A stretch of 64,000 bases of DNA, taken from positions 496,001 through 560,000 of the forward strand of contig NZ_PVNG01000002.1 in the NCBI RefSeq assembly GCF_003001935.1, given 5' to 3'. The translations under genes were made by a program, and so were the position numbers. Source of the stretch: Nonomuraea fuscirosea (GTDB lineage Bacteria > Actinomycetota > Actinomycetes > Streptosporangiales > Streptosporangiaceae). Shown here in pieces: positions 36,282 to 44,394 of the stretch. The number at the start of each line of letters is the position of its first letter. Positions within the stretch are counted from its first letter, which is position 1. The notes under the pieces were generated by a model that did no database searches, was not told the origin of the DNA, and saw only the letters and a list, made by a program, of their open reading frames with translations.

Positions 36282-37462
36282 CGCCTACCTCCGGAAATCG
36301 CGCGCTGGTAGTTCTCGACGGCCTCGGCCGCCCTCGTCAGATCGCAGGGGGCGCTCCACAGCAGCACCCGCGCCCGCTCGTACAGCTCCGAGGTCGCCGG
36401 GTCCTCGGCCAGGCCCTTGCGCACCGCCATCGCCTGGCAGGCGCCGAGCCGGCCGCGTAACTCGTCGCGCCTGCCGACGAGGCCGTAAAGCGCTTTGGCG
36501 GTGGCCCGCGCCTGGTCGGCGACCCTGCGGGTCTCGCCCTCCAGGGCCGACAGCCGCTTGGCCCGCAGCACCCACGGATCGGCGGAGGCGTCGAGCGCGT
36601 CCAGCTCACCGGCCAGCGCCTCGACCCTGCTGCGCGGCTGGGCCTGCGGCGGCAGGGCGATCTTGACCACGACCGAGCCGTGGGCCAGCCGGGTCTCGCT
36701 CTCGGCGGCCCGCACCCGGTCGAGCGCGGCCACCAGCTCCTCCCTGCGCCCGGCGTACTCGTCCTTGACCACGATCGCCAGCTCGACCTCCGCCAGCGAG
36801 CCGGCCAGCAGCCGGGTCACCCGGTCGAGGTCCTGCACGACGGAGGGGCCCAGCGGGTCCTCGACCGCCGCCGCGCGCATCCGCTTCAGCTCCGCCTCCT
36901 GGGCGGCCAGGTCGGAGGTCTCGCCCAGCAGGCTCTCCAGCTCGCGGATCCGGCGCAGGCGGGCCTCGGCGTCGTCGAGGCGAGGCAGCACGGCGTTCCA
37001 CACCGCGTCGATCTCGTTCAGCGCGGCCGTGACCTCGCGGAACGCGGCGTCCATCCGGGTCACGGTCTCGTCGAGCGTCAGGCGCGCGTCCGCCTGCGGG
37101 AGCAGCGAACGCTGCTCGACCGGCTTGGCGGCGGCACGCAGCACCACGGACGGGCCCGCCAGCAGCTCGGTGAGCCGGGCGAGCTGGTCGGCGCCGAGCC
37201 GGGGCCGGGAGGCCCTGAGCTGCTCGGCGTCGCGCAGCACGGCGCGGTAGGCGTCGTTCAGCGCCCACAACCCGGACAGCGCCTCCTGCGCGGCGGCCCA
37301 GCGCCGCTCGGTCGCCCCGCGTAAGGAGGCGCCCCGCAGCAACTGGTAGGTGGTGTGGGATTCGAGATCGAGCAGGTCGCCGGAGATCCGGTCACGTTCG
37401 TCGGCCCGAGCGCGCAGCGCGTGCTCGGCGCCCTCCCTGCTCATTGGTGGTCCCAGGCTCAT
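36278..37462 (-). CDS. Coiled-coil protein heading the pknG operon
   Basis: The protein of about 394 residues is almost entirely alpha-helical with heptad-like Leu/Ala/Arg/Glu patterns throughout; no catalytic motif, signal peptide or membrane segment is seen. It is the first gene of a seven-gene run and overlaps pknG by ATGA, so it should be made in fixed proportion to the kinase. It may act as an oligomerisation scaffold. I do not recognise a named family. ATG 37462 (GGGGAG four bases upstream) is preferred to GTG 37465 or ATG 37444. Confidence 0.75.
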   Translation of the reverse strand: MSLGPPMSREGAEHALRARADERDRISGDLLDLESHTTYQLLRGASLRGATERRWAAAQEALSGLWALNDAYRAVLRDAEQLRASRPRLGADQLARLTELLAGPSVVLRAAAKPVEQRSLLPQADARLTLDETVTRMDAAFREVTAALNEIDAVWNAVLPRLDDAEARLRRIRELESLLGETSDLAAQEAELKRMRAAAVEDPLGPSVVQDLDRVTRLLAGSLAEVELAIVVKDEYAGRREELVAALDRVRAAESETRLAHGSVVVKIALPPQAQPRSRVEALAGELDALDASADPWVLRAKRLSALEGETRRVADQARATAKALYGLVGRRDELRGRLGACQAMAVRKGLAEDPATSELYERARVLLWSAPCDLTRAAEAVENYQRAISGGRR

Positions 37463-37621
37463 CACGCTCCCCGTGAAGAGGCCCCCCGCTGCCCCGTTTA
37501 TACCGCCTCAACGGCGGGTTTGAGGGCTTTAGTTCCTTTGGCTCGGGGTGACCCCTGACTTGTCCCTGATCTAACCCTGCCTCGCCTGCAAACCACTTAA
37601 GGATCTCTTAGCGTGGTGGTC

Positions 37622-37780
37622 ATGGGACGAATTCTTCTGATCGTCGCGGCCGTCATCGCCGCGCTCCTGCTGCTCGGCCCCCTCGTGGGCTTCGCCCTCA
37701 CGCTGCTCAAGTGGGGGCTCGTCATCGGCGCCGTCGCGTTCGCCGTCATGTTCGCCTCGAAGTGGCTCAAGCGGACATAG
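37622..37780 (+). CDS. 52-residue small membrane protein
   Basis: ATG 37622 to TAG 37780 encodes 'MGRILLIVAAVIAALLLLGP', then a second hydrophobic helix and a basic tail (KWLKRT). It is a two-helix hairpin with no recognised family. A purine-rich site (GGTGG) sits close upstream. It is divergent from the pknG operon and followed 32 bases later by the GH63-type gene. Codon use matches its neighbours. Confidence 0.6.
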   Translation: MGRILLIVAAVIAALLLLGPLVGFALTLLKWGLVIGAVAFAVMFASKWLKRT

Positions 37781-37812
37781 CTTCCTGAGGCATCCGCAGT
37801 CATAGTGAGGTG

Positions 37813-39087
37813 ATGGAGGCGCGGCCGGCGGTCGACGATGCCGCGCTCGGGCGCGAGGCCCTGGCCGTGCTCGAGGCGAACTGGACGGGCACCGGCACCG
37901 TGCCCGCGCCAGGGCTGTATCCGCACCAATGGAGCTGGGACTCCGCCTTCGTCGTCATCGGCCTGGCCAGGCACCGGCCGGACCGGGCCCGCGACGAGCT
38001 GCTCAGCCTGCTGCGCGGGCAGTGGGCCACCGGGATGGTGCCGCACATCGTCTTCCATACCCGCGAAGCGTACTTCCCCGGTCCTTCCGTGTGGCGATCG
38101 CAGGAGCACAAGGCCGCGCCCCGCGTGCTCACCTCGGGACTCACCGCGCCGCCCCTGCACGGGCTGGCGCTGTGGTGGCTCTACCGCCACACGGGCGACG
38201 CCACGTTCGTCAGGCAGGCCTACCCGGCGCTGGCCGCCCAGCACGACTACCTCGCCTCGGCCCGCGACCTGGGCGGCGCCGGGCTCGCCGCGATCGTGCA
38301 CCCCTGGGAGTCGGGCATGGACGACAGCCCGGCCTGGGACGAGCCGCTCAACGCGCTGCCCTCGATCCGGTACGGCTACCACAACGTCGAGATGGAAGAA
38401 CGCCACCCCGACAGCGACCACGACCGCTACGTCTGGCTCGCGATGCGCTACCGGGACGCCGGCTACAGCCCCGGCTACCTGCGCGACGAGCATCCGTTCG
38501 CCATCGAGGACCCGATGTTCAACGGGATCTGGCTGGCCTCCTGCCAGGCCATGGCCGAGCTCGCCCCGCTCGCCGGCGTCGATCCCGCGCCGCACGCCGA
38601 GCAGGCGGAACGCATCAGGCGGGCGCTGCTCGACCGCCTCTGGGACGGCTGCTTCTACGCCAGGGACCTGCGCGCGGACCGGCTCATCCGGGTGTGCACG
38701 GTCGGCGCGTTCGGGCCGCTGCTCGACCCGGGGCTGCCCGCCGACCGGCTGCGGGCCGTCGTCGACGTGCTGGAGTCGGCCAGGTTCATGGGCGCGACCG
38801 GCTATCCGGTGCCGAGCTGTGAGATCCGCGCCGCCCAGTTCGACCGCACCCGCTACTGGCGCGGCCCCTCCTGGGTGAACACCAACTGGCTGCTGCGCAG
38901 GGCCGCGGCCGTGCACTCGCTCGACCAGCTCGGCCAGCAACTCACCAACGGCACCTTACGCCTGGTCCGCCAGGCCGGTTTCCGCGAGTGCTTCGACCCG
39001 TTCGACGGCAGCGGGCGGGGCTGCAGGGACTTCTCCTGGAGTGCGGCGCTCACCCTGGATCTGCTCGCCGATATCGTGGTCGAATGA
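37813..39087 (+). CDS. GH63-type glucosylglycerate/mannosylglycerate hydrolase-like glycosidase
   Basis: The 424-residue cytoplasmic (alpha/alpha)6-barrel glycosidase has 'PHQWSWDSAFVVIGL' near the start, 'HPWESGMDDSPAWD' in the middle and 'YWRGPSWVNTNWLLRR' near the end, which match GH63-type enzymes such as mycobacterial glucosylglycerate hydrolase. It probably releases glucose or mannose from a compatible-solute glycoside. CATAGT ends 6 nt before ATG 37813, so the mRNA may be leaderless. It overlaps the next gene by ATGA. Confidence 0.78.
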   Translation: MEARPAVDDAALGREALAVLEANWTGTGTVPAPGLYPHQWSWDSAFVVIGLARHRPDRARDELLSLLRGQWATGMVPHIVFHTREAYFPGPSVWRSQEHKAAPRVLTSGLTAPPLHGLALWWLYRHTGDATFVRQAYPALAAQHDYLASARDLGGAGLAAIVHPWESGMDDSPAWDEPLNALPSIRYGYHNVEMEERHPDSDHDRYVWLAMRYRDAGYSPGYLRDEHPFAIEDPMFNGIWLASCQAMAELAPLAGVDPAPHAEQAERIRRALLDRLWDGCFYARDLRADRLIRVCTVGAFGPLLDPGLPADRLRAVVDVLESARFMGATGYPVPSCEIRAAQFDRTRYWRGPSWVNTNWLLRRAAAVHSLDQLGQQLTNGTLRLVRQAGFRECFDPFDGSGRGCRDFSWSAALTLDLLADIVVE

Positions 39088-39557
39088 GCCTTTTCCGCCG
39101 GCTGCCCGCTGACGTGCGCCGTTCCCTGGACTTCGAGAAGGGGGAGCGGGTGCTGACGTTCGCCGCCGCGGAGGCGGGTCACCTGGTGGCCACGAACCTC
39201 GCGCTCCACCTGCCCGGCGGCACGCGCCTGCCGTACGAGGAGATCGACCGGGCCTCGTGGGACGAGGACGGCCTGCACGTGATCACCACGGACGGCGTCC
39301 GGCACTTCGAGCGGATCGCCGAGCCGCGCATGATGCCCGAGACCGTGCGCGAGCGGGTCAACTCCACGATCGTGGTCAACAAGCACGTGCAGCTGCCCGG
39401 CAGGGGTGGTGTCCGGCTGGTGGCCAGGCGCAGGCCCGGCGGCGAGCTGCTCGGCTGGACCCTCGTCTTCGACGACGGCCTCGACCCCGCCGACCCCGGC
39501 CTGCGCGCCCAGGCCGAACAGGCCCTGGAAGGCGTACGCCGGAGCATGGGCGTCTGA
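39084..39557 (+). CDS. Conserved actinobacterial protein of unknown function
   Basis: The 157-residue protein starts 'MSLFRRLPADVRRSLDF' and has a beta-rich middle ('YEEIDRASWDEDGLHVITTD') like small PH-type folds. No signal or membrane segment is seen. The ATG lies in an ATGA overlap with the glycosidase, so the two are co-expressed, but no functional link is evident. Confidence 0.75.
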   Translation: MSLFRRLPADVRRSLDFEKGERVLTFAAAEAGHLVATNLALHLPGGTRLPYEEIDRASWDEDGLHVITTDGVRHFERIAEPRMMPETVRERVNSTIVVNKHVQLPGRGGVRLVARRRPGGELLGWTLVFDDGLDPADPGLRAQAEQALEGVRRSMGV

Positions 39558-39640
39558 CCTTCCCGGCTCCGGCGTGGGCGCGGCCGCAGGCGTGCGGGGG
39601 TGTACGGCCGCTCTCAACCCACACGGGGTCGGCGTGTGCC

Positions 39641-39958
39641 TCAGTAGGGGATGCCGCTCTCCCGGGCCTTCCGCTCCGCGGCGTCCTCCTCGGGCCAGCC
39701 GGTGCCGTTCGCCGAACCGTGCTCGTCGGAATGGAGGAACGGGATCCGCTGCTGCAGCGTGTCACCCACCCTCTCCCTGGCCATCCCCGCGAACCTCGAC
39801 GCCTGCGCCCCGAACACCCCGGCCGCTTCCTGCACCCGGGGATTGTCGGCCACGCGCTGCGCGGTCCGCTTGATCTGCTCGTACCGTTCGCGCCCGGCCC
39901 GGCTGCCCAGCACGTAGCCCACAGCCAGCCCAACAGCGAATGTCAGTCGATAACGCAT
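39641..39958 (-). CDS. YtxH-like small membrane-anchored protein
   Basis: The 105-residue protein has an N-terminal membrane segment with a glycine-zipper look ('FAVGLAVGYVLGSRAGRERY'), then an amphipathic helical region and an acidic tail. This fits YtxH-type proteins, which are induced by stress in Firmicutes but of unknown molecular role. GGAGG lies seven bases before ATG 39958. Confidence 0.75.
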   Translation of the reverse strand: MRYRLTFAVGLAVGYVLGSRAGRERYEQIKRTAQRVADNPRVQEAAGVFGAQASRFAGMARERVGDTLQQRIPFLHSDEHGSANGTGWPEEDAAERKARESGIPY

Positions 39959-40084
39959 TTTTCACCTCCGCTGTCTCCGGGCCTACCCCGCTGACGATGC
40001 GACACGCACTCCCGGAGTGCGCTAATCTATTCCTGCGCACAGCGACAGGGCCCAGGGCCCCGCCGAGGTGGGCAAACAGTTCGA

Positions 40085-40159
40085 TCCCGCGTAGCTCAAC
40101 GGCAGAGCAGCCGGCTGTTAACCGGCAGGTTATAGGTTCGAGTCCTATCGCGGGAGCCA
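40085..40159 (+). tRNA. tRNA-Asn (anticodon GTT)
   Basis: The cloverleaf is complete: 7-bp acceptor TCCCGCG/CGCGGGA, D arm with GCTC...GAGC, anticodon stem GCCGG/CCGGC around CTGTTAA, T arm ATAGG-TTCGAGT-CCTAT, discriminator G at 40156, and encoded CCA at 40157-40159. Confidence 0.97.
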
Positions 40160-40472
40160 GTCCGCCAGGCCCTCTTCCTCTGGGAAGGGGGCCTGAGTCG
40201 TTTCCGGCGACATGGGTGATCAGGTGGCTCAGAGTCGTACCCCATGGCTCGGGTGTGTCGGCCGGTCCTCCCGCTGAGGGCGCCTGCGGTGCGGGGCGCC
40301 CGATCCGATGGCCAGAGCCACGGCGCCGATCATGAAGCCCGCGCCCGAGCAGGATCGGCCTTGGCCCGGAGGTACGGACGCGCGTGAGGGGTCGGCGGTG
40401 GGCGGTCGTTGTGCTTTGATGGCGGTGCTTCGGACTGGCGCGTTTCCTGGCCCCCATCACAGGAGTGAACGA
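40160..40472. other. Intergenic region after tRNA-Asn
   Basis: It contains the terminator at 40166-40195 and, at its right end, the AGGAG site of the crgA-like gene. I see no gene or repeat in the remainder. Confidence 0.6.
40166..40195 (+). terminator. Terminator of tRNA-Asn
   Basis: CAGGCCCTCTTCC (40166-40178) pairs with GGAAGGGGGCCTG (40183-40195), 13 bp with one G-U, over a 4-nt loop, directly after the CCA end. Confidence 0.8.
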
Positions 40473-40745
40473 GTGTCTGCCTCTTCACCCGGCTCGCCCG
40501 ACTCGCCCGGCCGTTCGTCGCGGCGGCCCGCGCGTACGCCCATGTGGCCGGTGGTGGCGATGGGTCTCTGCTGGGTCGTCGGCGTTCTGTGGATCGTCGT
40601 GTTCTACCTGAACCCCGCTCTGCCGGTCCTCGCCGAGCTGGGGAACTACAACCTGCTCGTCGGCTTCGCGTTCATCATCCTGGGGGTGTTCTTCGCCCTG
40701 GTGCAGGCGGTGGTGGCCATCGTGGTGGCGCGCCGCCGGGGCTGA
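40473..40745 (+). CDS. CrgA-like small cell-division membrane protein
   Basis: The 90-residue protein has a Ser/Pro/Arg-rich N-terminal tail and two membrane helices, with 'RTPMWPVVAMGLCWVVG' at the start of the first and 'LGNYNLLVGFAFIILG' at the second. This matches CrgA, the FtsZ-associated divisome protein of actinobacteria, but the protein continues with a further hydrophobic and basic tail. The canonical crgA lies near dnaA and pknAB, so this may be a paralogue. GTG 40473 has AGGAG seven bases upstream. Confidence 0.65.
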   Translation: MSASSPGSPDSPGRSSRRPARTPMWPVVAMGLCWVVGVLWIVVFYLNPALPVLAELGNYNLLVGFAFIILGVFFALVQAVVAIVVARRRG

Positions 40746-40838
40746 AGCTGAAGATCGGTTCGGCTGTCTTAAGCCTGGCTTCAGGTGCCGCGGGGGACCC
40801 TCGGGGGTGTCGAAACCCCCTCGGGGAGGGAGATCCCA

Positions 40839-41303
40839 ATGATGAAGCGACATCTGGCGATCGTCGCCACGGTCGCGGCGCTCGGACTCGGCGGCATGGC
40901 CGGGCCCGCACTGGCCGGCGAACGCCCTGACGGGCCCGTCAGAGTGCTCGGCGGGCAGGACGGGCACGCCGAACGTGCGCGGCCCGACGGGCACGGCGAA
41001 CGCGCGCGGCACGGCGGGCATACGGAACGTGCGCGGCACGGCGGCAGGCTCGTGTGCTGGACGGATGACGGCGAGGTCGTAGCCCTTTCCAGGGCCAAGG
41101 TGGCCGAGCTGATCGACGACGAGTACGTCGAGGCCGTGCCCGCGCGGGCCGCCGAGGACGACGTGCGGCGGGCGACGCCCGAGCGGCTGACGATCCGCGT
41201 TCCGGCACGGGAGATCGCGGGCGGGAAGGTCGCCGGCAAGCGGTGGCGTCACGCGCGCGTCATCCGTCTCACCTGCGCATGGGAGGGGCACGTCCGCCGG
41301 TAG
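40839..41303 (+). CDS. Secreted protein with 9-residue repeats
   Basis: The 154-residue protein has a signal peptide ('HLAIVATVAALGLGGMAG', cleavage after ALA), then three 9-residue repeats of the form GHxERARxG, rich in His and Arg, and a C-terminal domain of about 90 residues ('VEAVPARAAEDDVRRATPE') with no recognised family. The purine-rich GGGAGGGAG upstream decides the start. Function unknown. Confidence 0.65.
   Translation: MMKRHLAIVATVAALGLGGMAGPALAGERPDGPVRVLGGQDGHAERARPDGHGERARHGGHTERARHGGRLVCWTDDGEVVALSRAKVAELIDDEYVEAVPARAAEDDVRRATPERLTIRVPAREIAGGKVAGKRWRHARVIRLTCAWEGHVRR
40962..41042 (+). repeat. In-frame 27-bp tandem repeat (3 copies)
   Basis: Copies at 40962-40988, 40989-41015 and 41016-41042 encode GHAERARPD, GHGERARHG and GHTERARHG. 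Confidence 0.85.
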
Positions 41304-41388
41304 CCGGGATGGAGTCACGCGCCCCCGCCGGTAGCCGCGCGCCCTCGCCGGCAGGCGGGATGCGGTCACGTGGCCTCCGCCGGTAGCC
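41294..41388. repeat. Degenerate repeat derived from a gene 3' end
   Basis: CCGCCGGTAGCC occurs at 41294-41305, 41325-41336 and 41377-41388, with a decayed copy at 41345-41356, each followed by similar GGA-TGG-GTCACG sequence. The first copy contains the stop codon of the preceding gene. Confidence 0.6.
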
Positions 41389-41635
41389 CGGACGGTGTCA
41401 CGCGCCCCCGGCAGGGTTTCCGGGGGCGTGTGGCATTTCACGCTATGTGACTCGACCATCACCCGTTTTCCCGTTCCTGGGACAAGGCAGGCATGGCGCG
41501 CAAGGATGGAAGGGCCGGTCGTTGAGGCCGGAGCCGCGGGAACCGTGACGGAGGCGTGGAGAGGGCGCCACCAGGACGTGTCGCCGACCCGGAATCGGCG
41601 GGGCGCTCCGCTGACGGAGAAGTGCTGACTGCCGC
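41304..41635. other. Intergenic region before the nitric oxide synthase gene
   Basis: It holds the gene-end repeats, the terminator at 41403-41428 and about 200 bases without a recognisable promoter. No Shine-Dalgarno at good spacing precedes GTG 41636. Confidence 0.6.
41403..41428 (+). terminator. Hairpin terminator
   Basis: CGCCCCCGG (41403-41411) pairs with CCGGGGGCG (41420-41428) across an 8-nt loop. Confidence 0.65.
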
Positions 41636-42766
41636 GTGCCTACCTGGATCAAATCCCTTCGACCCTTCGACGCGCCCGCCGCCCGCACGGTGGTCAGGCG
41701 CACCACCGACCTCGGCGAGGCCGAGCGTTTCATCAGGCTCTTCCACACCGAGAACCCGTCCGCCGGGAACCCGTACACCCGCCTGCGCGACGTCGCCAGG
41801 GAGGTGGCCCGGCGCGGGACCTACACGCACACGTACGAGGAACTGGAGTTCGGGGCCCGGGTGGCCTGGCGTAACAGCAACCGGTGCATCGGGCGGCTGT
41901 ACTGGCGCTCGCTCAAGGTACGTGACCGCCGCCAGGTGAGCACGGCCGAGGGGATCGCCCTCGAATGCGTGGCCCACCTGCGCGACGCCACGGGCCGAGG
42001 CAAGATCAGGCCCACGGTCACCGTGCTGCCGCCCGACACCCCCGCCCTGCCCGCCTTCCGGATCGTGAACGACCAGCTCATCCGGTACGCCGGCTACCGC
42101 ACCCCAGATGGCGTGCGCGGCGACCCGGCCAACCTCGCGCTCACCGAGACCGCCACCCGCCTGGGCTGGCGCGGCCGGGGCGGCCGGTTCGACGTGCTGC
42201 CGCTCGTCATCCGGCCCCCGGCGGGCGAGCCGCTCCTGTGCAACCTGCCGGGGGACGCCGTGCTGGAGGTGCCGCTGACGCATCCCGACTATCCCTGGTT
42301 CGAGGAGCTCGGCCTGCGCTGGCACGCCGTACCGGCCATCTCGGACATGTGCCTGGAGATCGGCGGAATCTGCTACCCCTGCGCGCCGTTCAACGGCTGG
42401 TACATGGGCACCGAGATCGGCGCGCGCAACCTGGCGGACGCGGACAGGTACGACCAGCTCGGAGTGGTGGCGGAGCGGCTCGGGCTGGACACCTCCAGCG
42501 AACGGACGCTCTGGCGTGATCACGCGCTGGTGGAGCTGAACGTGGCGGTGCTGCACTCGTTCGAGCAGGCTGGAGTGAGCATGACCGATCACCACACGGA
42601 GTCGCGGCGCTTCCTGACGCATCTGTCGCGGGAGGAGCAGGCGGGTCGGGTCTGCCCGGCGGACTGGTCGTGGATCGTGCCACCGCTGTCGGGCAGCGCC
42701 ACGCCCGTCTTCCACCGCTACTACGACACCCGCGTCCTGACTCCGGCCTTCGTCCACCACCGGTAG
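41636..42766 (+). CDS. nos: Bacterial nitric oxide synthase, oxygenase only
   Basis: The 376-residue protein matches the NOS oxygenase domain that oxidises L-arginine to citrulline and NO. The haem-thiolate signature 'VAWRNSNRCIGR' has axial Cys84, and the arginine-site block reads 'EIGGICYPCAPFNGWYMGTE' followed by 'IGARNLAD'. No reductase domain is attached, as in other bacterial NOS, so electrons must come from cellular flavodoxin or ferredoxin reductases. Length is normal for the family. No biosynthetic nitration partner (for example a TxtE-type P450) is adjacent. The GTG start has no close ribosome-binding site. Confidence 0.95.
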   Translation: MPTWIKSLRPFDAPAARTVVRRTTDLGEAERFIRLFHTENPSAGNPYTRLRDVAREVARRGTYTHTYEELEFGARVAWRNSNRCIGRLYWRSLKVRDRRQVSTAEGIALECVAHLRDATGRGKIRPTVTVLPPDTPALPAFRIVNDQLIRYAGYRTPDGVRGDPANLALTETATRLGWRGRGGRFDVLPLVIRPPAGEPLLCNLPGDAVLEVPLTHPDYPWFEELGLRWHAVPAISDMCLEIGGICYPCAPFNGWYMGTEIGARNLADADRYDQLGVVAERLGLDTSSERTLWRDHALVELNVAVLHSFEQAGVSMTDHHTESRRFLTHLSREEQAGRVCPADWSWIVPPLSGSATPVFHRYYDTRVLTPAFVHHR

Positions 42767-42781
42767 GAGACCCGCAAGGCG

Positions 42782-43486
42782 TCAGGGGCAGGGCTCGGTC
42801 AGGCGGTCGCGGAGGGTGGTGAGCTCGGCGGCGGTCAGGCCGGCCGCCGTCAGGCGCGCCTCCACGTCGAGGCGCGCCAGCAGAGCCGAGACGACCTCTT
42901 CCGTGGTGGTCCCGGCCTCCGCCAGGCGGGCCCGTACGCGCAGGTCGTCGTCGGGCTCGCCCAGCAGGGCGTACAGCGGGCCGAGCCGGGCCGCCGAGCA
43001 GGCGTAGTCGGCCAGGATGTCGGCGGGCCCGACCCCGGCCAGCGCGAGCAGCAGCAGCGCGATCAGCCCGGTGCGGTCGCGGCCGGCCACGCAGTGGATG
43101 AGCACCCCGCCGGGCTCGGCCCGCGCGACGGCGCGCAGGGCGAGGACGCACTGGTCGGCCCGCCGGTCGAGGAACGGGCCCAGGTAGAGGGGCGTCCCGC
43201 CGTACCGGGTGACGGCGGGGTCGTCGTGGCGGTGCAGGGGCACGCTGACGATCGTCATCCCGGGCGGGCGGTGGCCGGGGGCGGCGCGGTGCTCGCCGGG
43301 AGTGCGCAGGTCGACGATCGTGCGTACGCCGTGGGCCGCCGCGGCCGCCCAGCCGGCCGGGGTGAGCCGGTCGGGCGTGTCGGAACGCACCACCGCTCCC
43401 CAGCGCGTCCGCCGTCCGCCGCTCGCCGCCAGGCCGCCCAGGTCGCGGACGTTGTGGCAGCCCTCCCACGCCAGATGCCGCTCCAT
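42782..43486 (-). CDS. Tyrosine phosphatase (Y_phosphatase3 type)
   Basis: The 234-residue protein has P-loop 'IHCVAGRDRTG' (Cys132 nucleophile, Arg138), an N-terminal 'NVRDLGGLAASGGRRTRWG' typical of the MptpB/Y_phosphatase3 family, and Asp residues suitable as general acid. Relatives hydrolyse phosphotyrosine and sometimes phosphoinositides or phosphoserine. ATG 43486 is used because the conserved start is MERHLAWEGCHNVRDL; the upstream extension to 43615 is not protein-like. Confidence 0.9.
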   Translation of the reverse strand: MERHLAWEGCHNVRDLGGLAASGGRRTRWGAVVRSDTPDRLTPAGWAAAAAHGVRTIVDLRTPGEHRAAPGHRPPGMTIVSVPLHRHDDPAVTRYGGTPLYLGPFLDRRADQCVLALRAVARAEPGGVLIHCVAGRDRTGLIALLLLALAGVGPADILADYACSAARLGPLYALLGEPDDDLRVRARLAEAGTTTEEVVSALLARLDVEARLTAAGLTAAELTTLRDRLTEPCP

Positions 43487-43538
43487 GGGACCACCGTATC
43501 CTTGCCTTCCCGGGCTAGAACATGGTTCTGTTAGGGGC

Positions 43539-44315
43539 ATGGCGGATCTGGTGCTCTCGACGCTCGACGACAAGGGCGTGCTCACGCTGACCTTCAACCG
43601 GCCCGACACGCTCAACGCGTGGACCGACGCGATGGGGCGGCGCTACTTCGACCTGCTGGCGGAGGCGGAGCAGGATCCCGGGGTGCGGGCCGTGGTGGTC
43701 ACCGGCGCGGGCCGGGGGTTCTGCTCGGGAGCCGACTTCAAGACGCTGACCGCCATCCAGACCGGCTCGTACGACGAGGCCCCCGACCCCCGTCCCAACA
43801 CCTTCCCCACGACCATCGCCAAGCCGATCATCGCCGCCGTCAACGGGGCCTGCGCGGGCCTCGGCATGGTGCACGCCCTCGTCTGCGACCTCGTCTTCAC
43901 CGCCGAGGAGGCCAAGTGGACGACGGCCTTCCCGCGCCGCGGGCTGGTCGCCGAGTACGGGCTGTCCTGGGTGCTGCCACGCGTCATGGGGCAGCAGCGG
44001 GCGATGGACATCCTGCTGTCGGGGCGGGTGTTCTCCGGGCGGGAGGCGTACGAGCTGGGGCTGGCCAACCGGGCCGTGCCGGGGGCCGAACTGCTGGACC
44101 AGGCCCGCGCCTACGCCGCCGAACTGGCGGTGCACAGCTCGCCGGCGTCCATGGCGGTGATCAAGCGGCAGGTGTGGCACGACTGGGACACCACGCTGGA
44201 GGAGTCGGCCAAGGCGGCCACCCAGGAGATGCTCGCCTCCTTCGGCCGGCCGGACTTCGCCGAGGGCGTCGCCAGCTTCCTGGAGCGCCGCCCGCCCACC
44301 TTCCCGCCTCTGTAA
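43539..44315 (+). CDS. Enoyl-CoA hydratase/isomerase family protein
   Basis: The 258-residue crotonase-fold protein has 'VTGAGRGFCSGADF' (oxyanion hole 1), 'AAVNGACAGLGM' (oxyanion hole 2) and 'PRRGLVAEYGLSWVLPR' with the Glu of this family. It probably acts on medium or branched acyl-CoAs. An inverted repeat AGAAC-ATG-GTTCT at 43517-43529 sits over the likely promoter and resembles TetR-type lipid-regulator operators such as that of KstR, but with a 3-nt spacer. The last 11 codons are tandemly duplicated beyond the stop. Confidence 0.9.
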   Translation: MADLVLSTLDDKGVLTLTFNRPDTLNAWTDAMGRRYFDLLAEAEQDPGVRAVVVTGAGRGFCSGADFKTLTAIQTGSYDEAPDPRPNTFPTTIAKPIIAAVNGACAGLGMVHALVCDLVFTAEEAKWTTAFPRRGLVAEYGLSWVLPRVMGQQRAMDILLSGRVFSGREAYELGLANRAVPGAELLDQARAYAAELAVHSSPASMAVIKRQVWHDWDTTLEESAKAATQEMLASFGRPDFAEGVASFLERRPPTFPPL

Positions 44316-44383
44316 CAGCGCCGCCCGCCCACCTTCCCGCCTCCGTAACAGAGTCGCCCGCCGCACTTCCCACCCCCTGTGAC
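44285..44383. repeat. 33-bp tandem repeat copying a gene 3' end and its stop codon
   Basis: Copy 1 (44285-44317) covers the last codons and TAA of the enoyl-CoA hydratase gene. Copy 2 (44318-44350) differs by one base. Copy 3 (44351-44383) is diverged. Confidence 0.85.
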
Positions 44384-44394
44384 GCCACCGCCGG

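Noticed and set aside
43517..43529. KstR operator at the enoyl-CoA hydratase promoter
   Set aside because: Half-sites fit (AGAAC/GTTCT) but the spacer is three bases, not two, and no steroid genes are nearby; mentioned only within the gene entry.
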